61,473 bases of DNA from an uncultured Saprospiraceae bacterium. Its GTDB lineage: Bacteria > Bacteroidota > Bacteroidia > Chitinophagales > Saprospiraceae. Position numbers and translations under genes: made by a program. Where the stretch lies: assembly GCA_937974625.1 (NCBI GenBank), contig CALJVJ010000105.1:1-61473 (forward strand), given 5' to 3'. This document shows, one piece after another, positions 15,802-25,131 of the stretch. Every line of letters begins with the position of its first letter. Positions within the stretch are counted from its first letter, which is position 1. The notes below the pieces were generated by a model. The model was given only the letters and a program-made list of their open reading frames with translations, did not search any database and had not been told where the DNA came from.

Positions 15802-16919
15802 TTAATATCATTACTTAAAATCTTAAACTCTACCCGACGGTTTAATTGCATACCATCTGCGGTATCATTTTCAGCTATTGGCAATTCGCTACCAAACCCT
15901 TTATACAAAGTTCTAGCAGGGCTTATACCGTTATCAATTAGAAAAAGGACTACCGCTTTTGCGCGTTTTCGAGATAAGTACTTATTATAATCCACTTTGC
16001 CTCTAATGTCCGTATGTCCTCTGATTTCAATTACCATATTGGGATTGGTACGCATCAGCGTTAATAGCTTATTTAATTCAACGTAAGAACGAGGTAATAA
16101 TTCGGATTTATCCGTTTCAAAAAAGATATTTTTTAGCGTTACTATCTTACCTTCTTCTAAAGGAATTTTTGTTAAATCATCCGCTTTTATCGGGACTTCT
16201 AATATCGGTTCTTCCTTTTTTAGTAATACATCGTCCACATAATAATAAGCGTAGTTTAAAGGCTCTCTTTTATGAGATTTGACCTTAGTAGCCGCGTCGG
16301 TGTCAAAATTACCGATAGTTAAATAGTTAAATTCTTCGGTTGCTTGAAAACGACCAGCAATACTAACCCAACCACTTAAAGGCGTATTAATTATCTCGGT
16401 TGCTTTTACTTGTGGTGTTGCCTCTATTAAATCATCTGCTATGGCATTTATTTCTTTAACAGAAAAATATCCCCCTAAATTATTCACCTTTAAAGAACGT
16501 GGAAGTCGATTGACATAAAACTCAAAATAATATTTTTGCCCAATCACTAATGGTTCTTTCAACTGTATTTGGATGTATTCTCGACAATGTGGCTTTCCTT
16601 CTTCGCAACCATAAACAGTTAAACCAACCATCGAATTTCCTGTTCGAGGTGGTTGGTTTCCAAATCCTTTTTCTGCCCAATGTTTTGGAATACGCACTTT
16701 CGGTCCAAAAATATCAGGCGATGCTCCGGTTGGTGCATTCCAAAATTTCATCACATCCGTAAAATGCTTTCCCTTGTAAAACCAACCCAAAGGAATTCCA
16801 GAATATCGTTCGAAACTTGGGTTTGGAACGATATTTCCATTCTCTTCCGACTGCTGAGTTTGAGCATCTAAGGGAATAACCAATAATAAAAATACTATCA
16901 GTTGATAGATAAATTTCAT
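15798..16919 (-). CDS. OmpA-family outer-membrane protein with N-terminal beta-sandwich
   Basis: 373 residues. Signal peptide 1-19 (FLLLVIPLDAQ). Residues about 28-235 form a beta-rich domain beginning NIVPNPSFERY and containing GNSMVGLTVYG, LVIGQKYYFEFYVNR and YYYVDDVLL. This is the carbohydrate-binding-like jelly roll often found before OmpA domains in Bacteroidota. Residues about 255-373 are an OmpA peptidoglycan-binding domain: LKNIFFETDKSELLPRSY, EIRGHTDIRG and NRRVEF. It should attach to peptidoglycan from the outer membrane or periplasm. The motif LKNIFFET resembles LKNVFFES of the PorE-like protein, so the two OmpA modules are related. It overlaps argH by four bases in convergent orientation. 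Confidence 0.9.
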   Translation of the reverse strand: MKFIYQLIVFLLLVIPLDAQTQQSEENGNIVPNPSFERYSGIPLGWFYKGKHFTDVMKFWNAPTGASPDIFGPKVRIPKHWAEKGFGNQPPRTGNSMVGLTVYGCEEGKPHCREYIQIQLKEPLVIGQKYYFEFYVNRLPRSLKVNNLGGYFSVKEINAIADDLIEATPQVKATEIINTPLSGWVSIAGRFQATEEFNYLTIGNFDTDAATKVKSHKREPLNYAYYYVDDVLLKKEEPILEVPIKADDLTKIPLEEGKIVTLKNIFFETDKSELLPRSYVELNKLLTLMRTNPNMVIEIRGHTDIRGKVDYNKYLSRKRAKAVVLFLIDNGISPARTLYKGFGSELPIAENDTADGMQLNRRVEFKILSNDIN

Positions 16920-17066
16920 TGAGTTGATTTAAAGAATAAATAAGATTACTGATAAAACGATTATAAAACTTAGTTGAGTATATCTTCGGGGAATTGTTAA
17001 AATAGTGGACTTGCAATAAGCATACGTACCAAAACCTTACCATTCTTATTTTATCAAAAAAGAAAA

Positions 17067-17091
17067 GGGAAAGCATAAACTACACTTCCCC
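17067..17091 (-). terminator. Terminator of the small secreted gene (minus strand)
   Basis: On the minus strand GGGGAAG pairs with CTTTCCC across an 11-base loop (one G.U pair) and is followed by TTTTCTTTTTT. It lies 86 bases beyond the stop at 17177 and reads only in that direction. Confidence 0.65.
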
Positions 17092-17176
17092 TAAATAGGT
17101 CGAAATTTTTTTTAAAGTAAGTCCCAAATGCTAATTAATTAACACATGGCACTGTAAGTACTTATGTTCTAAACGT

Positions 17177-17530
17177 CTATCCTTTTTTCTTGAATACCAA
17201 TTTAATGTGATAGATTTTATTCAATTGAACATACTCTGTTTTTATCTGCTGGTAATTTAGCGCTTCCTTGATATAATTTTCCAAAAATTCGCTTTGAGTT
17301 GAAGCATCTATAACGACTACCTCCTTTTTATTATTTACCAAAAAACTAAGTTTAACCGTCTCTTTTTGATTAGCAATAGAACTTAAATCTGGTTTTTTAA
17401 TCAAAGAAATAATTTCTGTTCGAAGGGTTTTGACCTTGGGGTAATGCTCCATATTATTGGCACGTAATGGCATGGAGGTAATTAGGGCGAACAACATTAA
17501 AAACCCTAATGTCTGGAGTTTCTTTTTCAT
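17177..17530 (-). CDS. Small secreted protein, TonB-C-like fold possible
   Basis: 117 residues. Signal peptide to about residue 24 (FLMLFALITSMPLRA). The mature part has the pattern strand-strand-helix-strand: VKLSFLVNNKKEVVVIDAST, EFLENYIKEALNYQQIK, then KIYHIKLVFKKKG. This resembles the short periplasmic TonB C-terminal-like domains of Bacteroidota, but it lacks the usual YP motif, so I leave the function open. The gene is monocistronic, with a TACGTTTG box about 100 bases upstream and a hairpin downstream. Confidence 0.75.
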   Translation of the reverse strand: MKKKLQTLGFLMLFALITSMPLRANNMEHYPKVKTLRTEIISLIKKPDLSSIANQKETVKLSFLVNNKKEVVVIDASTQSEFLENYIKEALNYQQIKTEYVQLNKIYHIKLVFKKKG

Positions 17531-17967
17531 AATTAAAAAAGGTTTTGGGAAGTCGGGTGTTAGGAGTTGTTTTGACTGAACACTTCCTTTTTAGACTTCG
17601 TGAGTTTGAAAACAGTCGGGTGGATACAAACGTAGCCACCTTTTTTATATGGGTAATTTATAACAGTTATTATAAGGACCAACTATCGAGTAAAATAGTT
17701 GTATCATTAATGATGATGATGAAAAAATAAGTTCATCATTTTTTCCTGTTAAATAAAAATGCAGGATTTAGAAAAAAATTGCAGGTATTATCGACAAATT
17801 CAGGTAGAAACGCTATAAAAAAAGGATTAGCAGCCGCAATGACATAAAATCATCACGTTCAAGTTCACAAATCAGGCGTCAAGTTCAGGTTACGAGTGCA
17901 CAATAATTTAAAAATTAGCCTATCCAAAATGGTCCATTTATCTTTGATATGGTTTATTTAATAGACT
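17531..17967. other. 437-base intergenic region
   Basis: No gene seen. It holds the probable -7 box of the small secreted gene (TACGTTTG on the minus strand, 17627-17634). A run of GATGATGATGAAAAAATAA near 17710-17730 partly resembles the left arm of the dispersed inverted repeat. Below 17967 it also includes the downstream flank of the large Clp-like gene; no clear terminator for that gene was found. Confidence 0.55.
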
Positions 17968-20900
17968 TTAAAATAACTCCCTATCTAATATTCGCTCAAA
18001 TTCTTTATCCTTAAATTCTAACAAAGAAGTCGAATAATTACCTTTGTTTTTAATATCTAGCGACCACTTTGCTTGCTTATCTTCTATTGTTTGGAAATAA
18101 AAAATTCTTTTGATGGGAATTTTATTATAGAAATCTTTTCGATGAATTCCATCAGGAATATCCGCCAAGTCCTCTGTAACCGTCACATGAAATCGTTTAT
18201 CTTCTTGTGGATTTTTCCCTTTCCATAGTTGCAACCCACTTTCATTTTTTAAAAATAAATGCGCACATTTTCCTTCTAGTTGCAGTATAATACCACAAAG
18301 AATATCCCCTTTTTCTTGTGCTTTAAATTTTTTACTAGCTGGTACTTCAAAACCAATCGTTGCGTACTCTTTTTTCTGAAAACGACCCTTTAAGAATTCA
18401 CCTACTTTTTCATCTCCTTTAAAAGGTATCGTTGCTTTATACAAACTTTCTCTATACCAAACCGTTTTTACACTTATTTTATAATCTTTTTTTGCTGCTA
18501 CCTGTTCATATAAGTCCAAAACTTTTTGTGCGTCAATTCCATAAATTGCCAAAAAGGTCTCATTGGATTTTGGGTAGGTTCGACTATATAGTTCAATTTT
18601 AAAATCAAATAAATCAGCTTTCCATCTTTTTAAATATTCTGTGATGTTAGCATCATAAGTCGTCAATCCCATGTAGGCACTAGATAAAGACTCTTCGTAT
18701 GCTTCAATTTGTTTTTTTAATCCTTGTAGTTGTTCCTTCGTTTCTAAAAGATAGGCATATTGTTTCGCCATTTTGGGGTCATCCCAGAATTTTTTACTCG
18801 CCTTTTTCCTTTTTCTTTCCAAAATCTCAATATCGCTCAATAACCGAACAAATGTCCTGCCTTCTTCCAATTTGGCAATCATTCGGCGCAATTCACTTGC
18901 ATAGTCGGCGTAGTCAATCTTTTCTAATTCTTCTAATAATAAATCCAAACCTAATGGGTCTGCCTCAATATCAATCACTACTTTTCCATCCGTCACCTTC
19001 ACTTCAGCAATTAGTTGGTCTTCATTATCATGTAGATTTAATTGCTGGGCTAAAGGGATAATTAAGTGTTCTTTAATGGTTCTTTGTAACTGTCTTGCTC
19101 CATATTCCGGGCTATATCCAATTGCTGCTAGATGGTCATAAACTGCTGGAGTTATTTTTAATTCCATCCGTCGAAACTGAATACCTTCTAACTTTTTAAA
19201 TATGCCAATTTCTCTTTCTACTACAAAATGAATCACTTCACTAGATAAAGGTGCAAAAGGTATTACCTCATCAATCCGATTAAATAATTCGGGCCTAAAA
19301 AACTGCTGCACCGCACTCATGAAATGGGTGGTTACCGCTTCCTTATCGATTGTTTTCCTTAGACTAATTCTATTTCCTTGTAAATTAGCCGCACCAATAT
19401 TGGAAGTCATAATGATAATCGTGCTACAAAAATTTACCAATTTCCCACTACTATCCGTCAATCGACCTTCACTTAAAACTTGTAATAGTAAATCAAAAAA
19501 ATTAGGGTGTGCTTTTTCTATTTCATCAAATAATAAAACACAAAATGGTTCCCTTCTTACAGCAGCGGTCAATAGCCCATCTGCCCCATAGCTCATCCCT
19601 GTCAGCCTCATAACAGAATAAGGATCTGAGTATTCACTCATATCAAACCGCACCATTTTATTTCGACTCCCAAACATAAATTGGGCCAATACTTTTGCTA
19701 ATTCTGTTTTTCCAACTCCTGTTGGCCCAACGAATAGTAGCGAAGCAATTGGTTTACCTGTTTTGGTCAATGCTGTTTTTACGGAAGCCAACAAATCTAC
19801 AATGCTGTTAACTGCCTTTTCTTGACCAAAAACATTATTATTAAAATCCTCCTTGATTTTTGATGGATTCATCGGGACTTCTGGATCTACCATAAAGGAA
19901 GGCATGCCTGTCTCTTCACAGAAATATTGAATCACTTCAGAGCGACCTAAAAGGCTTCTTTTTTCTTTTCTTTTAATTGGTTTTTGGTTAATTAAAATGC
20001 TTTCTAAAAATCGTATGGGTTTGCCCGGCAATCCTGCATACGGTGTAAATCTTCTATTCAATCGAAGGGTCTCCTTGATTGCCTCCTCTTCAATATTAAT
20101 TTGTCGATTAGCCGCTAAGTCTTGGACTTTTTTAATAATAATTTCGGCTAAATCCTTTCTTGGTTCTTCTAATCGAATAATTTGAAAATAAGACAAATAG
20201 TTAGGGCTTCGCAATTCTATTCGTGCCAGTTCTTCTTCTGTGCATTCCGAAACTAATGTCACCTCTCCTCTTCCAATAAACGGGCGCATATAATCCGCCA
20301 TACTTACGCTATTCCCTTCATATTGACCGACTTCGAATAACTCCATAAAGTTGCGCACAAATAGAATATCCTTAGTCTTCGCTAATTCTCGACAAACCAT
20401 AGATAAACCATCTTGCCAACCAGTGTTGCCCGTCAAATCTTTTATCATTACTGAGGCGGTCGTTTCCCAAAACTCCCCGTCAATCCTTCGTTTATTTCGC
20501 TGTCGAATAATTTCCCAGACTAAAGCTGTTTTTCCAACTCCTGATGCGCCAACTAATAAGACGTTTCTATTAAATCGCCCCTTTAAGGCTTTACTTAGTT
20601 GGTCTAATGCTTCTTTTCGACCATAAACGACTCTTCGATTAATCGTAATTCTTTGCGCTATTTTGGGGAGTAATAATTCTTGTGTCCCGTCTCCTAACGC
20701 TTCTAACTCTTTTAGTGTCGGAAATTGTAATCCTATCTCTTTTTGTTCTAATGTCACCGATTCGTACCAAATCGCTGAAAGAATAGATTGCACAGATTTT
20801 AAACGCTCTTTTCGAGCAAATTCTAACAGAATCGCATCTTCCAAATTTTCTTCTAGCGTCAACAAATTATAGGAAAAGCTTTCTATACCAAGTGTCGGCA

Positions 20901-21231
20901 ATATACCCCAAAAACCTTTTTCTACCTCTTGAAAAAAGTAATCAAATTCTAAGGATAAAGAAGGATAGCTAATTGTATCTTTTGAGGCTGGTAGGCTAAC
21001 GATTAATGAGTTTTCTGTATACGCTCCTTCGACAAATTCATTCAATATTTGGACAAATCCTCCTTTATCTAATACCTTTCGCTGAAAGACTTCTGCATAT
21101 TTTCCCGCTAACAAATGTAAAGGTTCATTGATGCGTAAAGCTTCTGCATCCATCAGTGGCACTTGAAGGATATTTCCATCCGCTAGATGCAGCTTAAAAG
21201 CATAAAAAGGTATGTTGATTTTATAGGCCAT
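17968..21231 (-). CDS. Clp-like double AAA+ ATPase with RF2-like C-terminal region
   Basis: 1087 residues. Residues 1-195 are a beta-rich N-domain unlike the Clp_N repeats. D1 has Walker A GASGVGKT (228-235), but its Walker B position reads DILFVRNF (288-295), so the acidic pair is lost. D2 is intact: GPTGVGKT (502-509), VLLFDE (565-570), sensor 1 TSN (609-611), arginine finger in FNRID (650-654) and sensor 2 GAR (711-713). I see neither a long ClpB middle domain nor an IGF/IGL ClpP loop. Residues about 763-1060 resemble release factor 2: KKFWDDPKMAKQYAYLLETK (813-832) matches the RF2 helical hairpin, and YGIDAQKVLDLYE plus KDYKISVKTVW resembles the domain before the GGQ domain. GGQ itself is absent. 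It is probably a ClpP-independent unfoldase; target unknown. Confidence 0.85.
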   Translation of the reverse strand: MAYKINIPFYAFKLHLADGNILQVPLMDAEALRINEPLHLLAGKYAEVFQRKVLDKGGFVQILNEFVEGAYTENSLIVSLPASKDTISYPSLSLEFDYFFQEVEKGFWGILPTLGIESFSYNLLTLEENLEDAILLEFARKERLKSVQSILSAIWYESVTLEQKEIGLQFPTLKELEALGDGTQELLLPKIAQRITINRRVVYGRKEALDQLSKALKGRFNRNVLLVGASGVGKTALVWEIIRQRNKRRIDGEFWETTASVMIKDLTGNTGWQDGLSMVCRELAKTKDILFVRNFMELFEVGQYEGNSVSMADYMRPFIGRGEVTLVSECTEEELARIELRSPNYLSYFQIIRLEEPRKDLAEIIIKKVQDLAANRQINIEEEAIKETLRLNRRFTPYAGLPGKPIRFLESILINQKPIKRKEKRSLLGRSEVIQYFCEETGMPSFMVDPEVPMNPSKIKEDFNNNVFGQEKAVNSIVDLLASVKTALTKTGKPIASLLFVGPTGVGKTELAKVLAQFMFGSRNKMVRFDMSEYSDPYSVMRLTGMSYGADGLLTAAVRREPFCVLLFDEIEKAHPNFFDLLLQVLSEGRLTDSSGKLVNFCSTIIIMTSNIGAANLQGNRISLRKTIDKEAVTTHFMSAVQQFFRPELFNRIDEVIPFAPLSSEVIHFVVEREIGIFKKLEGIQFRRMELKITPAVYDHLAAIGYSPEYGARQLQRTIKEHLIIPLAQQLNLHDNEDQLIAEVKVTDGKVVIDIEADPLGLDLLLEELEKIDYADYASELRRMIAKLEEGRTFVRLLSDIEILERKRKKASKKFWDDPKMAKQYAYLLETKEQLQGLKKQIEAYEESLSSAYMGLTTYDANITEYLKRWKADLFDFKIELYSRTYPKSNETFLAIYGIDAQKVLDLYEQVAAKKDYKISVKTVWYRESLYKATIPFKGDEKVGEFLKGRFQKKEYATIGFEVPASKKFKAQEKGDILCGIILQLEGKCAHLFLKNESGLQLWKGKNPQEDKRFHVTVTEDLADIPDGIHRKDFYNKIPIKRIFYFQTIEDKQAKWSLDIKNKGNYSTSLLEFKDKEFERILDRELF

Positions 21232-21275
21232 AGAGCATTAGAAAAATGTTCCCCTAAATTATCCGGGTAAAACAC

Positions 21276-21309
21276 CAAATGTAAAACTTATTTAGGATAT
21301 TTTTACAAA
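21276..21309 (-). promoter_or_regulatory. Putative promoter of the Clp-like gene
   Basis: On the minus strand TTTG (21306-21309), a 22-base spacer and TACATTTG (21276-21283) approximate the Bacteroidota consensus. The -7 box is 45 bases before the start at 21231. Confidence 0.5.
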
Positions 21310-21337
21310 AAAACGATACCTACAATTATTGTTATTC

Positions 21338-21742
21338 ATGAATTTTTTACTGAAAAAATCTGCTGCCTATTTTGTTTTAACGGTCTTCTGTTTTGCTGCT
21401 TGTCATGACAATGCAGCACTTAAGCATACCTTAATAGAAAAAATGGTCCAAGAAAAAATAGACCATCATGTTGCAAACAAGAAAGCAACCTGCTTTAAAG
21501 AAGCCATGGATGAAGCATTGGTCATTTCAGATTCAGTCATGATTCAGTTGGCTTTAAGTAAAGTAGATACCAGTGGAAAAATCAATCGCCCTGCTAAACC
21601 TCCTCGTCCTGAAATTGATCTACCAGTAGATACGACGCCCATTCGCCCCTTATTTGAAGATACCATTGTCCGTAGAGAGGACACAAATTTGGTATTAGAT
21701 AAACCTTCCCTTATCCAAATAGATACGGCAGAAAAAGGGTAG
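21338..21742 (+). CDS. Small lipoprotein of unknown function
   Basis: 134 residues from the ATG at 21338 (a TTG three codons earlier is possible but unnecessary). The signal peptide ends FCFAAC, giving a lipid-anchored Cys. A helical segment follows (IEKMVQEKIDHHVANKKATC), then a Pro/Asp/Thr-rich C-terminal tail (RPAKPPRPEIDLPVDTTPIR) that looks disordered. No family recognised. It is 39 bases upstream of the VanX-type gene on the same strand, so the two may form an operon. It is divergent from the Clp-like gene. Confidence 0.75.
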   Translation: MNFLLKKSAAYFVLTVFCFAACHDNAALKHTLIEKMVQEKIDHHVANKKATCFKEAMDEALVISDSVMIQLALSKVDTSGKINRPAKPPRPEIDLPVDTTPIRPLFEDTIVRREDTNLVLDKPSLIQIDTAEKG

Positions 21743-21781
21743 TGATGAATAAAATAAGGTCGTAAATTATGTTCTAATCTG

Positions 21782-22468
21782 ATGTTTATGAAATTATTCA
21801 AGTCATTACTTTTACTATCTCTCTTTCTTTTTACTTTTTGTAAAAACGATAAACCTTCTTCACAACCAATTCAATCGCTTCCTATAATAGAACCTAAACC
21901 TATTGTTTTTGACTATGATACTGCCACATGGACGGACATAGGTCTTATCGACACCACAATCTTCCTTGATTTAAAGTATGCGACTACTGATAATTTTGTT
22001 AATGAAAAAATGTATACTTGCGGCAGATGTTTTTTACGTCCAGAGGTCGCTAACTTAATTTTACAGGCACAACAACAACTTCAAGCACAAAACTTGAGTT
22101 TGAAATTATTGGACTGTTATCGCCCCAAGCCCATTCAAGAAAAATTGTGGGCTAAAGTGCCTAATGCCAATTACGTCACCCCTCCTTGGAAAGGCTCTAT
22201 GCATAATCGAGGCGCAGCTATTGACTTAACTATCGTTGATAAAAAAGGGGTTGAATTGGATATGGGTACCCCTTATGATTTTTTTGGAAAAGCAGCACAC
22301 CATACTTTTACCGAACATACGCCAACAGTTAAAGCCAATAGACAATTATTGAAGGATTTGATGGAGTCTTTCGATTTAAGACCTATTCGAACAGAGTGGT
22401 GGCATTATTCTTATCAAAAAAAATCTTATGAAATTAGCGATATGGTATGGGCTTGTCCAAATCAATAA
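21782..22468 (+). CDS. D-alanyl-D-alanine dipeptidase (VanX/DdpX family), exported
   Basis: 228 residues (226 if the ATG at 21788 is used). N-terminal export signal with Cys20 as a possible lipid site. The M15D zinc motifs are complete: SMHNRGAAIDLT (the SxHxxGxAxD metal site) and EWWHY (catalytic Glu and third zinc His). The block LDLKYATTDNFVNEKMY and LLDCYRPKPIQEKLW are standard for the family. These enzymes hydrolyse D-Ala-D-Ala; the exported forms in Gram-negative bacteria recycle peptidoglycan dipeptides rather than confer vancomycin resistance. No vanH or vanA gene is nearby, so a resistance role is not suggested. Confidence 0.93.
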   Translation: MFMKLFKSLLLLSLFLFTFCKNDKPSSQPIQSLPIIEPKPIVFDYDTATWTDIGLIDTTIFLDLKYATTDNFVNEKMYTCGRCFLRPEVANLILQAQQQLQAQNLSLKLLDCYRPKPIQEKLWAKVPNANYVTPPWKGSMHNRGAAIDLTIVDKKGVELDMGTPYDFFGKAAHHTFTEHTPTVKANRQLLKDLMESFDLRPIRTEWWHYSYQKKSYEISDMVWACPNQ

Positions 22469-22552
22469 ACTACGGCTTAATTTTTGGACTACCGAAACAA
22501 AGGTGGTATTCAAGACGTTACACTTCTGTTAAATTATTTGGATTTTATACAA

Positions 22553-22560
22553 TAATTTTG
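22553..22560 (+). promoter_or_regulatory. Putative -7 box of the solitary moxR gene
   Basis: TAATTTTG fits TAnnTTTG and lies 97 bases before the ATG at 22657. A TTTG occurs 12 bases upstream, which is too close for a standard -33. Confidence 0.35.
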
Positions 22561-22656
22561 TTGAAATTTCTATTTTTAACTTGTTAATAATCAATTAGTA
22601 GTGACATAAAAGTGAAGTCACTCATTTTTACATCCCTTAAATTTACTAATCACTCG

Positions 22657-23631
22657 ATGGCGACAGCAACAGCAAATAAATCAGACGTTCAAGCGGTGGA
22701 TGCCTTAGCGCAATCTTATAGAGACCTGAAAAAAGAAATTGGTAAAGTTATTATTGGGCAGGAAGATGTCGTTCAGGCAGTTATTATATCTCTTTTTAGT
22801 AATGGTCATAGCTTATTAGTCGGTGTACCTGGCTTAGCAAAAACACTTTTAGTAAGTACCATTGCAGAAGTATTGGATTTGGATTTTAAAAGAATTCAGT
22901 TTACACCAGATTTAATGCCTTCTGATATTACAGGTTCTGAAATATTGGATGAAGACCGACACTTTAAATTTAATCAAGGCCCTATATTTTCCAATATTGT
23001 TTTGGCCGATGAGATTAACCGTACCCCTCCTAAAACACAGGCTGCTTTATTGGAAGCTATGCAAGAGCGGTCTGTAACAGTTAGTGGAGTTAGACATAAA
23101 CTACCGTCTCCTTTCTTCGTATTGGCTACACAAAACCCTATCGAACAAGAAGGGACGTATCCACTACCAGAAGCACAGTTAGACCGTTTTATGTTTAATA
23201 TTTCATTGGATTACCCTTCTTATGAAGAAGAAATTCAAGTCGTTAAAGCTACGACTGCTATGGAGCGATATGATTTGAAAAATATCGTAACTGCTGAACA
23301 AATTTTGTCTTACCAGAATTTGATTCGTAAGATTCCTATTGCTGATAATGTATTGGAATATGCGGTAAGCTTAGCCTCGAAAACTCGTCCTGGGACGAAG
23401 ATGGCTACGGAAAAAGTCAATAATTATATCTCTTGGGGTGCAGGACCTAGAGCTTCTCAATACCTAGTATTAGGAGCAAAATGTCATGCTGCTATTAGTG
23501 GTAAATATTCTCCTGATAAAGAAGATGTGCAAGCGATTGCTAAATATGTTTTACGACATAGAATTGTTCGTAACTATAAGGCAGAAGCAGAAGGTATTAC
23601 AGAAGAGAATATCATTGATAGTTTATTTTAG
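22657..23631 (+). CDS. MoxR-family AAA+ ATPase
   Basis: 324 residues from the ATG at 22657; an earlier ATG at 22612 would add 15 residues without family support. MoxR signatures: GQEDVVQAVIISLFSNGH, Walker A GVPGLAKT, RIQFTPDLMPSDITGSE, Walker B IVLADEINRTPPKTQAALLE, sensor ATQNPIEQEGTYPLPEAQLD. MoxR ATPases act as chaperones for assembly of complexes with VWA partners. Unlike the second MoxR at 42842, this one has no DUF58 or VWA gene beside it; a strong terminator follows directly. It may serve partners encoded elsewhere. Confidence 0.95.
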   Translation: MATATANKSDVQAVDALAQSYRDLKKEIGKVIIGQEDVVQAVIISLFSNGHSLLVGVPGLAKTLLVSTIAEVLDLDFKRIQFTPDLMPSDITGSEILDEDRHFKFNQGPIFSNIVLADEINRTPPKTQAALLEAMQERSVTVSGVRHKLPSPFFVLATQNPIEQEGTYPLPEAQLDRFMFNISLDYPSYEEEIQVVKATTAMERYDLKNIVTAEQILSYQNLIRKIPIADNVLEYAVSLASKTRPGTKMATEKVNNYISWGAGPRASQYLVLGAKCHAAISGKYSPDKEDVQAIAKYVLRHRIVRNYKAEAEGITEENIIDSLF

Positions 23632-23646
23632 AAAAAACTAATTTAT

Positions 23647-23687
23647 AAAAAAAGCCCTTGATGAAGTTTCCATCAAGGGCTTTTTTT
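23647..23687. terminator. Bidirectional terminator
   Basis: Perfect 17-bp stem (AAAAAAAGCCCTTGATG and complement, 23647-23663 with 23671-23687) with A and T runs at the ends. It serves the convergent moxR and SurA-like genes. Confidence 0.93.
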
Positions 23688-23704
23688 ATACGTTACTATA
23701 GGCA

Positions 23705-25072
23705 TTAAGGTTTTATAGTCTCTGTTTTTAGCCATTTCCCTAACGAAGGACATCCTTTATATTCTTTATCAATATTAATAAAGGTAGCATCTACTCTTTC
23801 ATCAACCCAACTAGAAATAAATTGAGACTTTTTCTCATTAACTGCTGCTTGTTGAATTTTAGAATAATCTTTTGCTAAGCTAGCTTTATGAGGGTCTGTC
23901 CGAGACTGTAATAAGATGATTCTAAATAATTTCTCTCCTCTAGGGTCTAGATATTCGATAGGGGCAGAAATATCACCTACTTCCATCGTATCAATCGTAA
24001 AATAAATATCAACATCTAAATCCCCTACTTCAAAAATAGCATTATTAGATTGAGGATTTACGATAAGTCCATCATTATTATAACTCTGTTGTTTATCATT
24101 AGAATATCGTTTGACCGCTACAGAAAAGGTAATAGAGTCAGATTCTAAGATGGTTTTAATACTATCTAACCGCTGAGCGGTTAATGCTAAATCTGCTTCA
24201 GTTATTTCTGGCTTGATTAAAATATGTCGAGTATTAATTGAATTACCACGACGCTCTAATAATTGAATGAAGTGATACCCAAACTCAGACTTTATAACTT
24301 TGGAGTAGCCCATTTCTTCCAAATTATAGGCAGCTGCTTCAAATTCTGGAACAAAACTACCTCGCTTTGTCATTCCTAAGTTACCTCCTTGTCTACCGGA
24401 ACCAGGGTCATCAGAATACTTTCGAGCCAAATCGCCAAAATCTTCTCCACCTTCCATAATTCTAATTCTGATTTCCTCGAGCTGCTCTCTAGCTTTTCTA
24501 TCTTCCTCCGTATTAATTTCTGGCTTCATGACGATTTCTCGAATTTCTACCTCAGAGTTAAAATAGGGCAAGCTATCTTTAGGAATTCTACTAAAAAAGG
24601 CTTTTACCTCAGAAGGGGTGACGGTAATGGAATTTAAAATCTGAGACCTCATTCTATCAGTCAGCAATTGATTTTTTAACTCCGTGCGCATGCTCTCTTT
24701 AGCCTTAGGAATAGATTGACCATAGAAAGCCTCAAATTGACTGACATCATCGCCCATCATCTGAAGAATACGTTGGAATCGAGCATCTAATTGGGTCTCT
24801 ACTTCTTCTTCCCCAACTTCAATACTATCTAGTCTGGATTGGTTCAATAATAATTTCTGGGCTAAAATTTGTTCTAAAATGACACATCTAGCTTCAGGCG
24901 GAACATTTCCTCCTTGCTGACTAACAGCATAAGCAAATTGTTCTTCCAATTCAGATAGTAATACTAGTTCTCCACCAACTTTACTGATAACTTTATCAAT
25001 AACAACTTTCTGGCTGTAGCCTGAAAAAGCTATCAATAAATAAGCAAATACAAGAATGATTCTATTTTTCAT
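23705..25072 (-). CDS. SurA-like periplasmic peptidyl-prolyl isomerase
   Basis: 455 residues. Signal peptide 1-20. A SurA-type N-terminal chaperone region (DKVISKVGGELVLLSELEEQ, ILEQILAQKLLLNQ) is followed by two parvulin (PpiC) domains. The first (about 178-278) has the typical PDS/GGxLG pattern: FGDLARKYSDDPGSGRQGGN and EFGYHFIQLLERR. The second (from RHILIKPEI) is less conserved. SurA-type proteins escort outer-membrane proteins through the periplasm. It heads the left end of a three-gene minus-strand cluster of PPIase-like proteins and is 59 bases from the next. Confidence 0.93.
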   Translation of the reverse strand: MKNRIILVFAYLLIAFSGYSQKVVIDKVISKVGGELVLLSELEEQFAYAVSQQGGNVPPEARCVILEQILAQKLLLNQSRLDSIEVGEEEVETQLDARFQRILQMMGDDVSQFEAFYGQSIPKAKESMRTELKNQLLTDRMRSQILNSITVTPSEVKAFFSRIPKDSLPYFNSEVEIREIVMKPEINTEEDRKAREQLEEIRIRIMEGGEDFGDLARKYSDDPGSGRQGGNLGMTKRGSFVPEFEAAAYNLEEMGYSKVIKSEFGYHFIQLLERRGNSINTRHILIKPEITEADLALTAQRLDSIKTILESDSITFSVAVKRYSNDKQQSYNNDGLIVNPQSNNAIFEVGDLDVDIYFTIDTMEVGDISAPIEYLDPRGEKLFRIILLQSRTDPHKASLAKDYSKIQQAAVNEKKSQFISSWVDERVDATFINIDKEYKGCPSLGKWLKTETIKP

Positions 25073-25131
25073 ATAAAAAAGTGAACGGTTTTAATATTGA
25101 ACACAACAACCTATTTTGTATAACCAAAATC

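Noticed and set aside
16714..17076. 120-codon minus-strand frame upstream of and overlapping the OmpA-family gene
   Set aside because: It runs out of frame through the start of the OmpA-family protein and contains no domain; the region upstream of 16919 is better read as leader plus terminator.
17968..19000. The RF2-like tail as a functional peptide-release domain
   Set aside because: No GGQ tripeptide is present anywhere in the tail, so direct peptidyl-tRNA hydrolysis is not supported; only an RF2-like binding fold is proposed.
21782..22468. Vancomycin-resistance gene vanX
   Set aside because: The protein is exported and stands without vanH, vanA or a VanRS pair; a peptidoglycan-recycling dipeptidase is the better reading.
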